Assembly (NCBI GenBank): GCA_017409025.1
Contig: JAFQTN010000006.1
Location: forward strand, 1-45,487
Length of the DNA: 45,487 bases
Direction: 5' to 3'
Source: Bacilli bacterium
Lineage (GTDB): Bacteria > Bacillota_I > Bacilli_A > RF39 > UBA660
The stretch's first letter is position 1. Every line of letters begins with the position of its first letter. Of the stretch, positions 25,388 to 34,608 are shown piece after piece. Below the pieces are notes generated by a model, which saw nothing but the letters and a program-made list of their open reading frames with translations, made no database searches and had not been told where the DNA came from. The translations under genes were made by a program, and so were the position numbers.

Positions 25388-25415
25388 ATTATATCATTAT
25401 TTTTTACAATGTCAA
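25388..25415 (-). promoter_or_regulatory. aspS leader promoter
   Basis: TTGACA (25410-25415) and TATAAT (25388-25393) are 16 bases apart on the minus strand, just after the stop of the upstream exported-protein gene. The predicted start near 25381 fixes the 5' end of the T-box leader. Confidence 0.75.
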
Positions 25416-25418
25416 TAA

Positions 25419-26270
25419 CTATTCTGTACCTGCTGATGAGAATACACCAGTTATACCAGTTCCTTCAGGCCCTGTTGATACAGTTAATCTTGCTGCGAAT
25501 GCTCTTCCGCTATCTTCAAGTGTTTGATCTTCGTGTGTTTCCATAATCCAAGTTACAATATGATAAGTTACTTCACTTGGAGTTGCTTCATCGATTGCTT
25601 TGGCTAAATTTTTATTGATACCAGTTAAAACAATAGGTTCTTTTTTTAATTCATCAAAATTTTCTTTTTTAATCCATTCGCCTGTATTTTCATCTTTTTC
25701 ATATTTTATAGATTTTTTATTATTTTTAGGATTAGTATATTCATATGTAACATATCTATTATCAATTATTTGAGTAGCACTAATTACTTCATTAAATTGT
25801 TTTGTTTCTTCGTCATATTCTAATACTTTATAGTATAAATTTTCAAATGTATTTACTGCTGGATCTAATGTTATATATAATGGTAGTTCATTTCCTGTAT
25901 TAGGATTTTTTACAGTAAATGTATAAACACTACAGATTTCATTTAAATTATCATCTATACAAACTGTTCCTTCAGTTATTAATTTATCACTATCTTCGGA
26001 TTCTTTATATGGCTTTAAAAATTCACCATTTTTATTTACTCTTCTACTAGCTATATCAACATATTCTTCGATTGATGGAATTATGTTAGTCTTAATTAGT
26101 GAAGCATCTTCTTCTAAATCAATTTTAAACTCTGCAGCTGATGCTGTTACAGAATTGTCTGCTGTGATGCTTGCTGAGAAATATGCAAACGTTGAACCTA
26201 CTCCAATTAAAATTATTAAAGCTATTGCTATTATAATTCCAAATAATGTTTTTTTCTTATTATTATCCAT
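25419..26270 (-). CDS. SipW-type (TasA-like) exported protein
   Basis: The 283-residue protein has a short basic N-terminus, a long hydrophobic signal segment and the GSTFAYFSASI cleavage region typical of SipW-dependent substrates such as TasA and camelysin. The mature part is a beta-rich domain. It carries the C-x8-C motif CIDDNLNEICSVYTFTV shared by two other genes in the window, a charged central insert with many Lys and Glu (about 175-220), and an ITWIMETHEDQ-like late strand (YHIVTWIMETHE). No SipW peptidase is encoded nearby. The start is placed at the second ATG (26270), because AAGGTAGG lies too close to the first. Its promoter matches that of the next upstream paralogue. Likely extracellular fibre or matrix subunit; inferred. 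Confidence 0.8.
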   Translation of the reverse strand: MDNNKKKTLFGIIIAIALIILIGVGSTFAYFSASITADNSVTASAAEFKIDLEEDASLIKTNIIPSIEEYVDIASRRVNKNGEFLKPYKESEDSDKLITEGTVCIDDNLNEICSVYTFTVKNPNTGNELPLYITLDPAVNTFENLYYKVLEYDEETKQFNEVISATQIIDNRYVTYEYTNPKNNKKSIKYEKDENTGEWIKKENFDELKKEPIVLTGINKNLAKAIDEATPSEVTYHIVTWIMETHEDQTLEDSGRAFAARLTVSTGPEGTGITGVFSSAGTE

Positions 26271-26293
26271 ATGTATCATCCTACCTTATATTA

Positions 26294-26322
26294 ATGATAT
26301 CAAATATATATTTTTTTTGCAA
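26294..26322 (-). promoter_or_regulatory. SipW-type gene promoter A
   Basis: TTGCAA (26317-26322), 17 bases, TATCAT (26294-26299), followed by TAATATA. It is the same arrangement and downstream tail as the promoter at 27143-27171. Confidence 0.65.
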
Positions 26323-26361
26323 TATTAGAAAGAGAAATAAGATTAATTTTTTATAGCAATT

Positions 26362-26382
26362 AAAAAAAGCGATTTCTCGCTT
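26362..26382 (-). terminator. Terminator of the 26394-27116 gene
   Basis: AAGCGA and TCGCTT around a 4-base loop, then TTTTTTT-type run on the minus strand. Confidence 0.75.
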
Positions 26383-26393
26383 AATTTATATTA

Positions 26394-27116
26394 TTATGCA
26401 CCAACATTGAATGTTGCTGTTAGTTGGTGTTCATATCCAGAATCAGCAAATGTTAAAGTTCCTTGGAACACAGAACCCATTTCTGGATTATTAGAGTTTG
26501 GATTTGCAGTATCTTTTTCTACTTCATCTAAGTATACTACGAAGTATAATTCTTCAGTATCATCAGCACCAACAGTAATGTTTCCTAATTCTACATACTC
26601 ACCTACAACTGATTCTATATCTTTTACATTATCAGTTAGTGTTCCGTGAGCAAAACTACCTTCAGGACCTGTAAGATCAAGATATTTTAGGTTAACAAAA
26701 CCAGTAGCACCTGCTGTAGAACCAGCAGTATTTACTGTTGTTGTTAATGTTCTACTTAATGTAAGATCATTTGAACCACTATTTACGATTGTTGCTTTAT
26801 ATACCGCACAAACTTGTAATCCGTGAGAATCAACACATCCAGCTTTGTTTAAAGCATATAATAAATTAGTGTTATTAGTATCTGTTGCACCTTCTACAGC
26901 TACTTCAGGATCCATAGGGATTAATGTATTAGCTGATGTTGGTGAAACTTGGTGTAATGATAATGTTGCATTGAATTCATATGCTTGTAAATCAACAGTA
27001 TTTGTTGCTGTTGCACTTGCAGAGAAATACGCAAATGTAGCACCTATTATTGCAACTACTAGTGTAGCTACACCTACAACTCCTAAAAATATTCCACTTC
27101 CTCTTCTATTTTCCAT
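26394..27116 (-). CDS. SipW-type (TasA-like) exported protein
   Basis: The 240-residue protein begins MENRRGSGIFLGVVGVATLV, followed by VVAIIGATFAYFSASATATN. This is a basic n-region, hydrophobic core and the AYFSA motif of SipW-processed proteins. The mature domain is Thr/Ser/Asn-rich and low in charge. It contains C-x8-C in CVDSHGLQVCAVYKATI and a late ELYFVVYLDEVE strand, followed by GTLTF, as in the TasA/camelysin fold. AAAGGAGG precedes the ATG, a strong ribosome site suited to an abundant structural protein. It has its own promoter and terminator. Its base composition is noticeably less AT-rich than its neighbours, fitting high expression. Confidence 0.82.
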   Translation of the reverse strand: MENRRGSGIFLGVVGVATLVVAIIGATFAYFSASATATNTVDLQAYEFNATLSLHQVSPTSANTLIPMDPEVAVEGATDTNNTNLLYALNKAGCVDSHGLQVCAVYKATIVNSGSNDLTLSRTLTTTVNTAGSTAGATGFVNLKYLDLTGPEGSFAHGTLTDNVKDIESVVGEYVELGNITVGADDTEELYFVVYLDEVEKDTANPNSNNPEMGSVFQGTLTFADSGYEHQLTATFNVGA

Positions 27117-27142
27117 TTTTCTTATCCTCCTTTACTATATTA

Positions 27143-27171
27143 ATGATATCAAATTATTTTTTAAATTGCAA
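27143..27171 (-). promoter_or_regulatory. SipW-type gene promoter B
   Basis: TTGCAA (27166-27171), 17 bases, TATCAT (27143-27148) then TAATATAG. The hexamers, spacing and flanks equal those at 26294-26322. Confidence 0.65.
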
Positions 27172-27200
27172 TATATTTTTTTATTTTTGTAGAAATATGT

Positions 27201-30200
27201 TTAAAACAACGTTAATTGACTTGTTTCTGGCATATTTTCAAATATTCCCATCGATTTCATTTTATCAATTAATGTGCTTGAAACTTTACATCTGTTTTGG
27301 AAGTCTTCAATTGATATAAATGGATGTTTTTTTGCTTCTGCTTCAATATTTTTGGCAACTACATCACCTAGTCCATCAATTGATGAGAATGGTGGAATTA
27401 TTGTTTTTTCATCTTCTACATCGAATAATAATCCTCTGCTTTTATATAGATCAATATTAGCAATTTTAATTCCTCTAGCGGATGCTTCTAGGGCTAATTT
27501 TAAGCATTCAGCTACACCTTGTTCTTTATTGGTAGCATCATATCCTTTATTTTCGATTTCTATCAATACTTCTTTAATTGCATCATATCCTTTAATCATA
27601 GCTTCAACATTAAAGTCTGTGGCTTTAGTAGAAAACCAAGACGCATAGTAATATGCGGGCATATGTACTTTATACCAGGCGATTCTAAAGGCACTAATAA
27701 CATAGGCTGCAGCATGGGCTTTTGGGAACATGTATTTTATTTTTGCACAGGAATCAATATACCATTTTTCAATTCCGGCTTTTTCCATCGTTTCTACATG
27801 TCCTTTCCATGCATCAGGTTCTTTTGAGGCTTTACCTTTACGAACGAACTCCATTATTTTAAATGCTTTTATTGGTTCTACTCCGTGATACATTAGATAT
27901 ACCATGATATCATCACGACAACCAATTACTTCTTTAAATGGAACAATATTATTTTTAATTAGTTCTTGGGCATTACCTAACCATACGTCAGTTCCGTGGG
28001 ATAGACCTGATATTTTTATTAATTCAGCAAATGTTGTTGGTTTAGTTTCTTCGACCATACCTATTGTAAATGGTGTTCCAAATTCAGGGATACCTAGGGT
28101 TCCTGTTTTACACATAATTTGTTCTTCTGTGACACCTAATGCTTTAGTAGATGTAAATATTGACATTGTTTCTTTATCATCTAATGGTACTTTTAAAATA
28201 TCAGTACCAGTTAAATCTTGAATCATTCTTAATTGGGTTGGGTCTGAATGTCCTAAGATATCTAGTTTTAATAAATCTTGGTCAATAGCATGGTAATCAA
28301 AGTGAGTTGTTCTCCATGCACTATTAGCATCATCTGCAGGAAATTGGAATGGTGTAAAGTCTGATACTTCCATATAGTCTGGTACGACGACAATACCACC
28401 AGGGTGTTGTCCTGTAGTTCTTTTTACTCCAGTACATCCTTTAGCAAGTCTTTCTATTTCACAAGTCCTTTTATTAGTTATTCCCCTATCTTCATAATAA
28501 CCTTTAACAAAACCGAAAGCAGTTTTTTCAGCTACAGTACCAATTGTTCCTGCTCTATATACATTATCTACTCCAAACAATACTTTAGTATATTCATGAG
28601 CTGATGCTTGGTTTAAATCAGAGAAGTTAAGGTCAATATCCGGAACTTTATCTGCATTAAATCCTAAGAATGTGGCAAATGGCATGTCTTGTCCATCTTT
28701 ATACATTCTTTCACCACATTTTGGACAGTTTTTATCAGGTAGGTCAAATCCACTTGAATATGTGGCGCCTAGTTCTTTACCATCATCATCTATAAAGATA
28801 CTATTTCTACATTTTGTACATCTATAGTGTGCTGGTAATGGGTTTACTTCAGTTATTCCCATCATCGTCGCTACGAAACTTGAACCAACTGAACCACGGG
28901 AACCTACCAAGTATCCATCATCATTAGAGTGTTTAACTAGTCTTTGAGATATTAAGTATATTGGGTCAAATCCACCACCAATAATACCACCTAGTTCTTT
29001 TTTTACTCTTTTTTCTAGTGATTTTTCATCTAATTCTCCATCTTCTTCTTTCCAGTTTTTAGTAACGTATTCTCTAATTAGAGTTTTTACGCTATCAAAA
29101 CCTTCTAGGACTGTTTTATGAAGGTTAGTAAATATTAATTTTTCTAATTCTTCTTCAGATATATCTGGATTTTCTTCTTTTAATTTTTCTTTCCAACATT
29201 TATAAACAATATCTCCATATAATTCTTTAGCTATTCTTTCTTCAATATTATATGGAAGATTTTCTCCATACCAAGATGCTGCTTTTGTGTATACTAGATC
29301 TGTTACTACACTAGGACAATCTAGGTAGTGGGAGCCATCATCACTTTTTACTCTTGGAGAAAATGGGATACCTCCAGTATCTATAATTACCTCTAATTCT
29401 TCAACCATATCTAGAACTTTATTAGTATTAGTTACTACTATTTCGTAAGCTAGATCATCAGGTAAGAAACTAAAATCATTTAACATTTCCCTAGTAGTTC
29501 TATAGTGTTGTGACGGAATATTAGTAATATTATTTTTAGCTAGTGGATGCCTTCCTCCACCTGGGACTTTTTGATTAACAATAATTTCACGATATATTTT
29601 ATCTTCTTTTTCAAAATGGTGAACGTCTCCAGTTGCTACGATTATTTTACCGGCTTCCTTAGTAGCATTTACAATTTTTTCTATATGATGTTTTAATTCT
29701 TCTTTATTTTTAAAGTCACTTGTTTGAATTAGGTGGTCATATACTTCAGGTGGTTGTACTTCAACATAGTCATAGAAATTGATAATATTAGTTAGTTCTT
29801 GACCCTCCTTGCTACGTGACTCAATAAATACTTCTGATTCATAACAACCAGAACCAATAAGAAGACCTTCTCTTAATTCATTTAGTTTACTTCTTAAGAT
29901 TCTTGGGGTTTTATATAAGTATGTAGTATTTGCAAGAGATATTATTTTAAATAGATTTTTTAATCCAGTTTTATTTTTTGCAATTGCATTAAAATGATAA
30001 GTTCTACCAAATTTATGGATTTCTTCTTTAGATACCAATTTATCTAAATCAGTTATTAGTTTATAATTTTGAGCTGTTAGTTTTTGTAACATTTTAGCAA
30101 ATACATGGGCAGTTCCTTCAGCATCATAATCAGCTCTATGGTGAGCATCTTCTTCCCATGGAACGTTATATCTTTTTACTAATGCTGATAATCCATGTCT

Positions 30201-31838
30201 TGCAAATCCTTGGTCTAGAGTTCTAGATAGTTCTAGGGTATCTATAACTGTATTTTTAAATTCACCTAGATTATACTTTTTCATAGACATTTCAATAAAT
30301 GAGATGTCAAATTTAGCATTATGAGCTACCATAGGCAAGTCTCCAGCCCACTCTAAGAATTTTTTTGTGACTGTTTCTTCATCTGGTTTGCCTTTTAACA
30401 TTTCATCTGTAATACATGTTAATTCTGTAATTTTTTGTGGTAATGGTCTTTTTGGATCTATTAATTCATCAAATCTATCGATGATTTCATCATTACATAT
30501 TTTAACAGCACCAATTTCAATCATTTGGTCTTCTCCACCAGCATTAAAACCGGTGGTTTCTGTATCAAATACAACATATGTTGTACCTTCTAAAGGAGTT
30601 TCTGTTGGTCTTACTACAATATTAACTGTATCATCAACAAGGGTTAATTCTGTACCATATAATCCTTTAAATTTATCTTTTTCTTCTTTTCCTTTATTAT
30701 ATGAAGAGATAATTCCAAAAGCGATTGGGAATGCTTGACAACCATTATGGTCTGTTATAGCTACACCTTTATATCCCATATCCATAGCACGTGTAACTAG
30801 TTCACAAGTATGTTTTCCTAAATCGACTTTGGTAATTCCATCCATCTGACTCATCATTGTGTGAGCATGTAATTCTACTCTTTTTACAGGTTCATCATCT
30901 ACGATTTTTTCTTTAGGAGGTGCTTCCGTTTCTTCAACATCTTTGTATCTTGTGTTAAAAACTATTTCATTAGCATATTTATCCATTACTGCCTTACCAT
31001 AGAAAATATACCATTTACCTTCTTTTAGAAGTTTTTTGATAAGTGAATATTCTTCATCATCTTTAGTAAACATTTTAACATACATACTGTCAGTATAATC
31101 AGTTACTTTTAAGGTAATTATTTTATATCCACTTTTTGATTCAAAATAATCTATTCCAAAGATGGTTCCTTTAATATTAATATTTTCTACTTCATATAAA
31201 ACATCTTTTATTTCTGTTATTTCATTACTTTTTTTTGCTCTATATGGAGTTTTCTTAGGTTCTTCTATTTCTTTTTTAGGTGTAGGATTACTTTGATTAT
31301 TATTAGTTACTGTTTCTGATATTTCTTTTTCATGTTCTATTTTGTCAATTAGTTCTTTATCTCCTTCAAGAACTAAATCGATATTTATTTCTACTTTAAA
31401 TCCATAATTAAATAATTTATCAATTAATTCTTGTTTTAATTTTATTAGATCAGTGCATTCAACTTTATTATAAGCTTTTATGGTAATAATATTATTATCT
31501 ACATCGATATCTCTATCTAAAAATATTTGATATTTAAATCTATCTATACAGATTTCATTCATGATAGATAAGTAATATTCTTTTAATTTAGAATAATCTA
31601 TATTGTTTGGAATTATTACTAATTTAACTATTTCAAATGTATTAAATATATTTGTTAATTTATCTAATACTTGATTATAGATATCTATTGGAATAAGATT
31701 TTCAGTATTTATTAAGAATTCTATTATTTTATTTTGATCATATAATACTACTTTTTCAATAGAACTATTATCAAAATATGTTAACACTGAATCTTCAACG
31801 TTTATTTCTTCAAATAATTTTTTTAATTTATCCTGCAT
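27201..31838 (-). CDS. polC: DNA polymerase III alpha subunit, PolC type
   Basis: This is the Gram-positive replicative polymerase with built-in 3'-5' exonuclease. The 1545-residue product has an N-terminal region and OB domain (to about 330). A PHP domain follows (VELHAHTMMSQMDGITK). The inserted DEDD exonuclease contains YVVFDTETTGFNAGGEDQMIEIGAV and later HNAKFDISFIE. Next are the zinc-type cysteines (RCTKCRNS, CPKCGERM), the C-family polymerase core (PDIDLNFSDLNQ), and the HhH and tail. It is slightly longer than the roughly 1440 residues of Bacillus. The start at 31838 (MQDKLKK) is chosen because GGTGTAG lies upstream; the longer frame has no ribosome site. It stands alone with pdp upstream. 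Confidence 0.96.
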   Translation of the reverse strand: MQDKLKKLFEEINVEDSVLTYFDNSSIEKVVLYDQNKIIEFLINTENLIPIDIYNQVLDKLTNIFNTFEIVKLVIIPNNIDYSKLKEYYLSIMNEICIDRFKYQIFLDRDIDVDNNIITIKAYNKVECTDLIKLKQELIDKLFNYGFKVEINIDLVLEGDKELIDKIEHEKEISETVTNNNQSNPTPKKEIEEPKKTPYRAKKSNEITEIKDVLYEVENINIKGTIFGIDYFESKSGYKIITLKVTDYTDSMYVKMFTKDDEEYSLIKKLLKEGKWYIFYGKAVMDKYANEIVFNTRYKDVEETEAPPKEKIVDDEPVKRVELHAHTMMSQMDGITKVDLGKHTCELVTRAMDMGYKGVAITDHNGCQAFPIAFGIISSYNKGKEEKDKFKGLYGTELTLVDDTVNIVVRPTETPLEGTTYVVFDTETTGFNAGGEDQMIEIGAVKICNDEIIDRFDELIDPKRPLPQKITELTCITDEMLKGKPDEETVTKKFLEWAGDLPMVAHNAKFDISFIEMSMKKYNLGEFKNTVIDTLELSRTLDQGFARHGLSALVKRYNVPWEEDAHHRADYDAEGTAHVFAKMLQKLTAQNYKLITDLDKLVSKEEIHKFGRTYHFNAIAKNKTGLKNLFKIISLANTTYLYKTPRILRSKLNELREGLLIGSGCYESEVFIESRSKEGQELTNIINFYDYVEVQPPEVYDHLIQTSDFKNKEELKHHIEKIVNATKEAGKIIVATGDVHHFEKEDKIYREIIVNQKVPGGGRHPLAKNNITNIPSQHYRTTREMLNDFSFLPDDLAYEIVVTNTNKVLDMVEELEVIIDTGGIPFSPRVKSDDGSHYLDCPSVVTDLVYTKAASWYGENLPYNIEERIAKELYGDIVYKCWKEKLKEENPDISEEELEKLIFTNLHKTVLEGFDSVKTLIREYVTKNWKEEDGELDEKSLEKRVKKELGGIIGGGFDPIYLISQRLVKHSNDDGYLVGSRGSVGSSFVATMMGITEVNPLPAHYRCTKCRNSIFIDDDGKELGATYSSGFDLPDKNCPKCGERMYKDGQDMPFATFLGFNADKVPDIDLNFSDLNQASAHEYTKVLFGVDNVYRAGTIGTVAEKTAFGFVKGYYEDRGITNKRTCEIERLAKGCTGVKRTTGQHPGGIVVVPDYMEVSDFTPFQFPADDANSAWRTTHFDYHAIDQDLLKLDILGHSDPTQLRMIQDLTGTDILKVPLDDKETMSIFTSTKALGVTEEQIMCKTGTLGIPEFGTPFTIGMVEETKPTTFAELIKISGLSHGTDVWLGNAQELIKNNIVPFKEVIGCRDDIMVYLMYHGVEPIKAFKIMEFVRKGKASKEPDAWKGHVETMEKAGIEKWYIDSCAKIKYMFPKAHAAAYVISAFRIAWYKVHMPAYYYASWFSTKATDFNVEAMIKGYDAIKEVLIEIENKGYDATNKEQGVAECLKLALEASARGIKIANIDLYKSRGLLFDVEDEKTIIPPFSSIDGLGDVVAKNIEAEAKKHPFISIEDFQNRCKVSSTLIDKMKSMGIFENMPETSQLTLF

Positions 31839-31925
31839 ACTACACCAATCCTTCTTAATATATTTTAACACATTTAATTTAAATAAATAGTCTTTTGACA
31901 TAAATTTAACTTAATTTTTTAGAAA

Positions 31926-31954
31926 TTAAAAAATGTAGATTTATTTTTCTACAT
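31926..31954 (-). terminator. Terminator of pdp
   Basis: On the minus strand ATGTAGA pairs with TCTACAT around a loop of about 8 bases, followed by TTTTTT. Confidence 0.75.
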
Positions 31955-31959
31955 TTATA

Positions 31960-33228
31960 TTATTTCATAATATCTAAGATTAATTTATTATCAGGTATTT
32001 TTCTTTCTGATATTTTAAAGATAGTGTTATCTAGGGATGTTATTTCTTTATTAGTATATAAAGTCATTAATATATCTTCTTTATTGATATAATCATTTAT
32101 ATTTTTATGGATAACTATACCTGCACTATAATCGATAGTATCTTCTTTATTTTTTCTTCCTGCTCCTAAAGACATGGAAAGTAATCCTAATTTATAGGCA
32201 TCCATATCAACAAGGTATCCTTCAGACATAGATTTTATATCATATTGATTTGCTTCTTTTGGTAATAAATCAATATTACCATTTTGTTTTTTAATTATTT
32301 CTAAGAACTTGTTATAAGCACTTTTATTTTTTAAGTTTTCTATTACTTTGTCTTTTGCTTCTTCATAAGATATATTTAATCCTAGGCTTACCATGTGTGA
32401 AGATAATTCAATACATAGTTCTGTTAATGAACCTTCTTTCCCATCTCTTAATATAGATATTGCTTCTTCTACTTCTAGAGAGTTTCCGATATTATTTCCT
32501 AGTGGAATATCCATATTAGTTAGTACACAAACTACTTCTATATTGTTATGCTTTCCAATATCTATCATAAGACTAGATAATCTTTTAGCATCTTCGATAT
32601 TTTTGATTAACGCACCTTTACCAACTTTTACGTCTAGCACTAATTTCTTTGTACCAAGAGCTATTTTTTTACTCATTATTGATGATGCTATTAATGGTAT
32701 TGATTCAACTGTTCCAGTTACATCTCTTAGTGCATATATTTTTTTATCAGCGATAGCAATATTTTCTGTTTGGCTAGTAATTGCTGCGTTAATAGTATTT
32801 ACTTGATTTAAGAAAACATCTTCTTTCATATTAACTGTAAATCCTGGAATAGATTCTAGTTTGTCAATAGTTCCTCCCGTATGGCCTAATCCTTTACCGC
32901 TCATTTTAGCTACTTTTACTCCGCAAGAAGCTACGATCGGAGTAATAATTAAGGTTGTTTTATCTCCTACTCCTCCAGTTGAATGCTTGTCTACAACATT
33001 ATCACCTAGTACTGTTAAGTCCAGTTTGTCACCAGAATCTGCCATATATTTAGTTAATGAATATATTTCATTATTAGTCATATCATTTAATAAAATAGCC
33101 ATAAGCAGTGAACTCATTTGATAGTCTTTAATTTCTTCAGATAAATATCCTTCAACAACATATTTAATTTCTTCGTCTGTTAATTCTTGTTTCAATCTTT
33201 TCTTATTTATTATTTCTATAATATTCAT
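31960..33228 (-). CDS. pdp: Pyrimidine-nucleoside phosphorylase
   Basis: The 422-residue enzyme splits thymidine, uridine or deoxyuridine with phosphate into base and (deoxy)ribose 1-phosphate for salvage. The family signature DKHSTGGVGDKTTLIITPIVASCGV is present in two adjoining blocks. KMSGKGLGHTGGTIDKLESIPGF and the C-terminal beta/alpha region with DAYKLGLLSMSLGAGR are also present. The length and the HSTGGVGDK block fit Pdp/DeoA; the distinction between Pdp and strict thymidine phosphorylase is weak from sequence. AAGGGGATAT precedes the ATG. It lies 25 bases downstream of scpB on the same strand and may be cotranscribed with scpAB. Confidence 0.93.
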   Translation of the reverse strand: MNIIEIINKKRLKQELTDEEIKYVVEGYLSEEIKDYQMSSLLMAILLNDMTNNEIYSLTKYMADSGDKLDLTVLGDNVVDKHSTGGVGDKTTLIITPIVASCGVKVAKMSGKGLGHTGGTIDKLESIPGFTVNMKEDVFLNQVNTINAAITSQTENIAIADKKIYALRDVTGTVESIPLIASSIMSKKIALGTKKLVLDVKVGKGALIKNIEDAKRLSSLMIDIGKHNNIEVVCVLTNMDIPLGNNIGNSLEVEEAISILRDGKEGSLTELCIELSSHMVSLGLNISYEEAKDKVIENLKNKSAYNKFLEIIKKQNGNIDLLPKEANQYDIKSMSEGYLVDMDAYKLGLLSMSLGAGRKNKEDTIDYSAGIVIHKNINDYINKEDILMTLYTNKEITSLDNTIFKISERKIPDNKLILDIMK

Positions 33229-33252
33229 AATATCCCCTTTTCTTTTATCTTT

Positions 33253-33807
33253 TTAAACATCCTTATAAGTTGATTTAAATAAATCTTTTTCTTCAGATTC
33301 ATTAGTTTCTAATATATCTATTTGTGGAAGTTCTTCTTTTGAAGATAATCCAAAATAATCTAAGAACTCATCAGTAGTTTTATATAGTATTGGATGCCCT
33401 GGTTTATCACTTTTTCCACATTCTTTAATTAATCCTTTAGCAAGTAATCTACGAATTACGTAAACTGAGTCTACCCCTCTTATTTCATCCACTTCACCTC
33501 TTGTTAGTGGTTCATTATAGGCAAATATTGCTAGGGTTTCTAATGCTGCATTTGATAATGTATTATTTTTAGGATTTTCTAGTAATTTTTTATAATATTC
33601 TTTATGTTCTTCTTTGGTAGTTAATTTGAATGAATTACCTAGATAATTTATTCTTAACCCTCTATCTTGATCTATATAATCTTGTTTTAAAGATAAGATT
33701 AATTGTTTAGCTTCTTCAGCTGTTATCTCTAAGATTTCAGATACTTGATCAATAGTTAGTCCTAAATCACCTTGAACATATAAAAGACCTTCGATTATTC
33801 CTTTCAT
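33253..33807 (-). CDS. scpB: Segregation and condensation protein B
   Basis: The 184-residue protein comprises two winged helices. The first contains ISEILEITAEEAKQLILSL-like EILEITAEEAKQLI, the second LTRGEVDEIRGVDSVYVIRRLLAKGLIKE. ScpB pairs with ScpA and Smc to form the condensin that organises and separates chromosomes. Its ATG overlaps the scpA stop (ATGA). The C-terminal 30 residues are acidic and probably disordered. smc itself is not in the window. Confidence 0.95.
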   Translation of the reverse strand: MKGIIEGLLYVQGDLGLTIDQVSEILEITAEEAKQLILSLKQDYIDQDRGLRINYLGNSFKLTTKEEHKEYYKKLLENPKNNTLSNAALETLAIFAYNEPLTRGEVDEIRGVDSVYVIRRLLAKGLIKECGKSDKPGHPILYKTTDEFLDYFGLSSKEELPQIDILETNESEEKDLFKSTYKDV

Positions 33808-34532
33808 TCTTTCACCTTCAATTCGATAGTTATATCAGAGAAGTTAGTATCTTGTTTAATTATAATTTCTTTTTCTTTAGTCATTTCTAATATTGATAAG
33901 AATGTTACTATAATAAAACTAGTATTAAATTCTTCGAATAATTCAGTAAAGAAAACTTTTTTCTTTTCTTTTAAGATATTTTTAATATTATGTTTTCTTT
34001 CTTTAACACTATATTCTTTATTAGTTATTTTAGTAGTTATTGGCTTTTCTAAATTTTTTCTATCTAAGAATTTTTTAAATGCATCTACTAAATCATCAAT
34101 TGTAGTATCTTCATTTTTTACTACTACTTCTTCTATATAGTTGTTTAGTTTTTCTGGAGATTTAATATATATGTTTTGTCTAGCAACTTCTAATTCTTTA
34201 AATGAAGATGTCATTTCTTTATATTTTTGATATTCAATTAATTTATTAATTAGATTTTCTTTTGATACCACTTCTTCTTCATCAGTTTCTTCTTCATCTT
34301 CTTTTTTAGGAAGTAATGATTTTGATTTTATTTCCATTAATTCTGCAGCCATTACAATATATGATGATGCTACATTTATATTTAATTCTTCCATTTTATT
34401 AATATAATCTAGATATTGTTTTGTTATTTCACTAATTTCTATATCATAAATATCTATATTAGATTGTTTTATTAAATGAAGCAAAAGATCTAATGGTCCT
34501 TCAAATTCATTTATTTTAATACTATAATCCAT
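33804..34532 (-). CDS. scpA: Segregation and condensation protein A (kleisin)
   Basis: The 242-residue kleisin bridges Smc head domains. The start YSIKINEFEGPLDLLLHLIK and the following DIYDIEISEITKQYLDYI are the highly conserved N-terminal block. The middle is charged, with an EEDEEETDEEE acidic stretch (about 75-90), and a winged helix ends the protein (ILEMTKEKEI). ATG 34532 is preferred over the in-frame GTG at 34541, because AGGTG is positioned for the ATG. scpA is first in the scpA-scpB(-pdp) operon. The kinase-like gene downstream of the promoter region upstream has its own terminator. Confidence 0.95.
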   Translation of the reverse strand: MDYSIKINEFEGPLDLLLHLIKQSNIDIYDIEISEITKQYLDYINKMEELNINVASSYIVMAAELMEIKSKSLLPKKEDEEETDEEEVVSKENLINKLIEYQKYKEMTSSFKELEVARQNIYIKSPEKLNNYIEEVVVKNEDTTIDDLVDAFKKFLDRKNLEKPITTKITNKEYSVKERKHNIKNILKEKKKVFFTELFEEFNTSFIIVTFLSILEMTKEKEIIIKQDTNFSDITIELKVKE

Positions 34533-34580
34533 CTTTAACACCTAGTTTAATTATAACAAAAGTAATTTTTTTAGTAAAGA

Positions 34581-34605
34581 AAAAAGCTATCAAAACGATA
34601 GCTTA
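34581..34605 (-). terminator. Terminator of the kinase-like gene
   Basis: AAGCTATC pairs with GATAGCTT around a 5-base loop, then a T-run on the minus strand. Confidence 0.75.
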
Positions 34606-34608
34606 TTA

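Noticed and set aside
27274-30738. Several plus-strand frames of 60-125 codons opposite polC
   Set aside because: Opposite-strand shadows with Ser/Phe-rich nonsense composition and no promoters.
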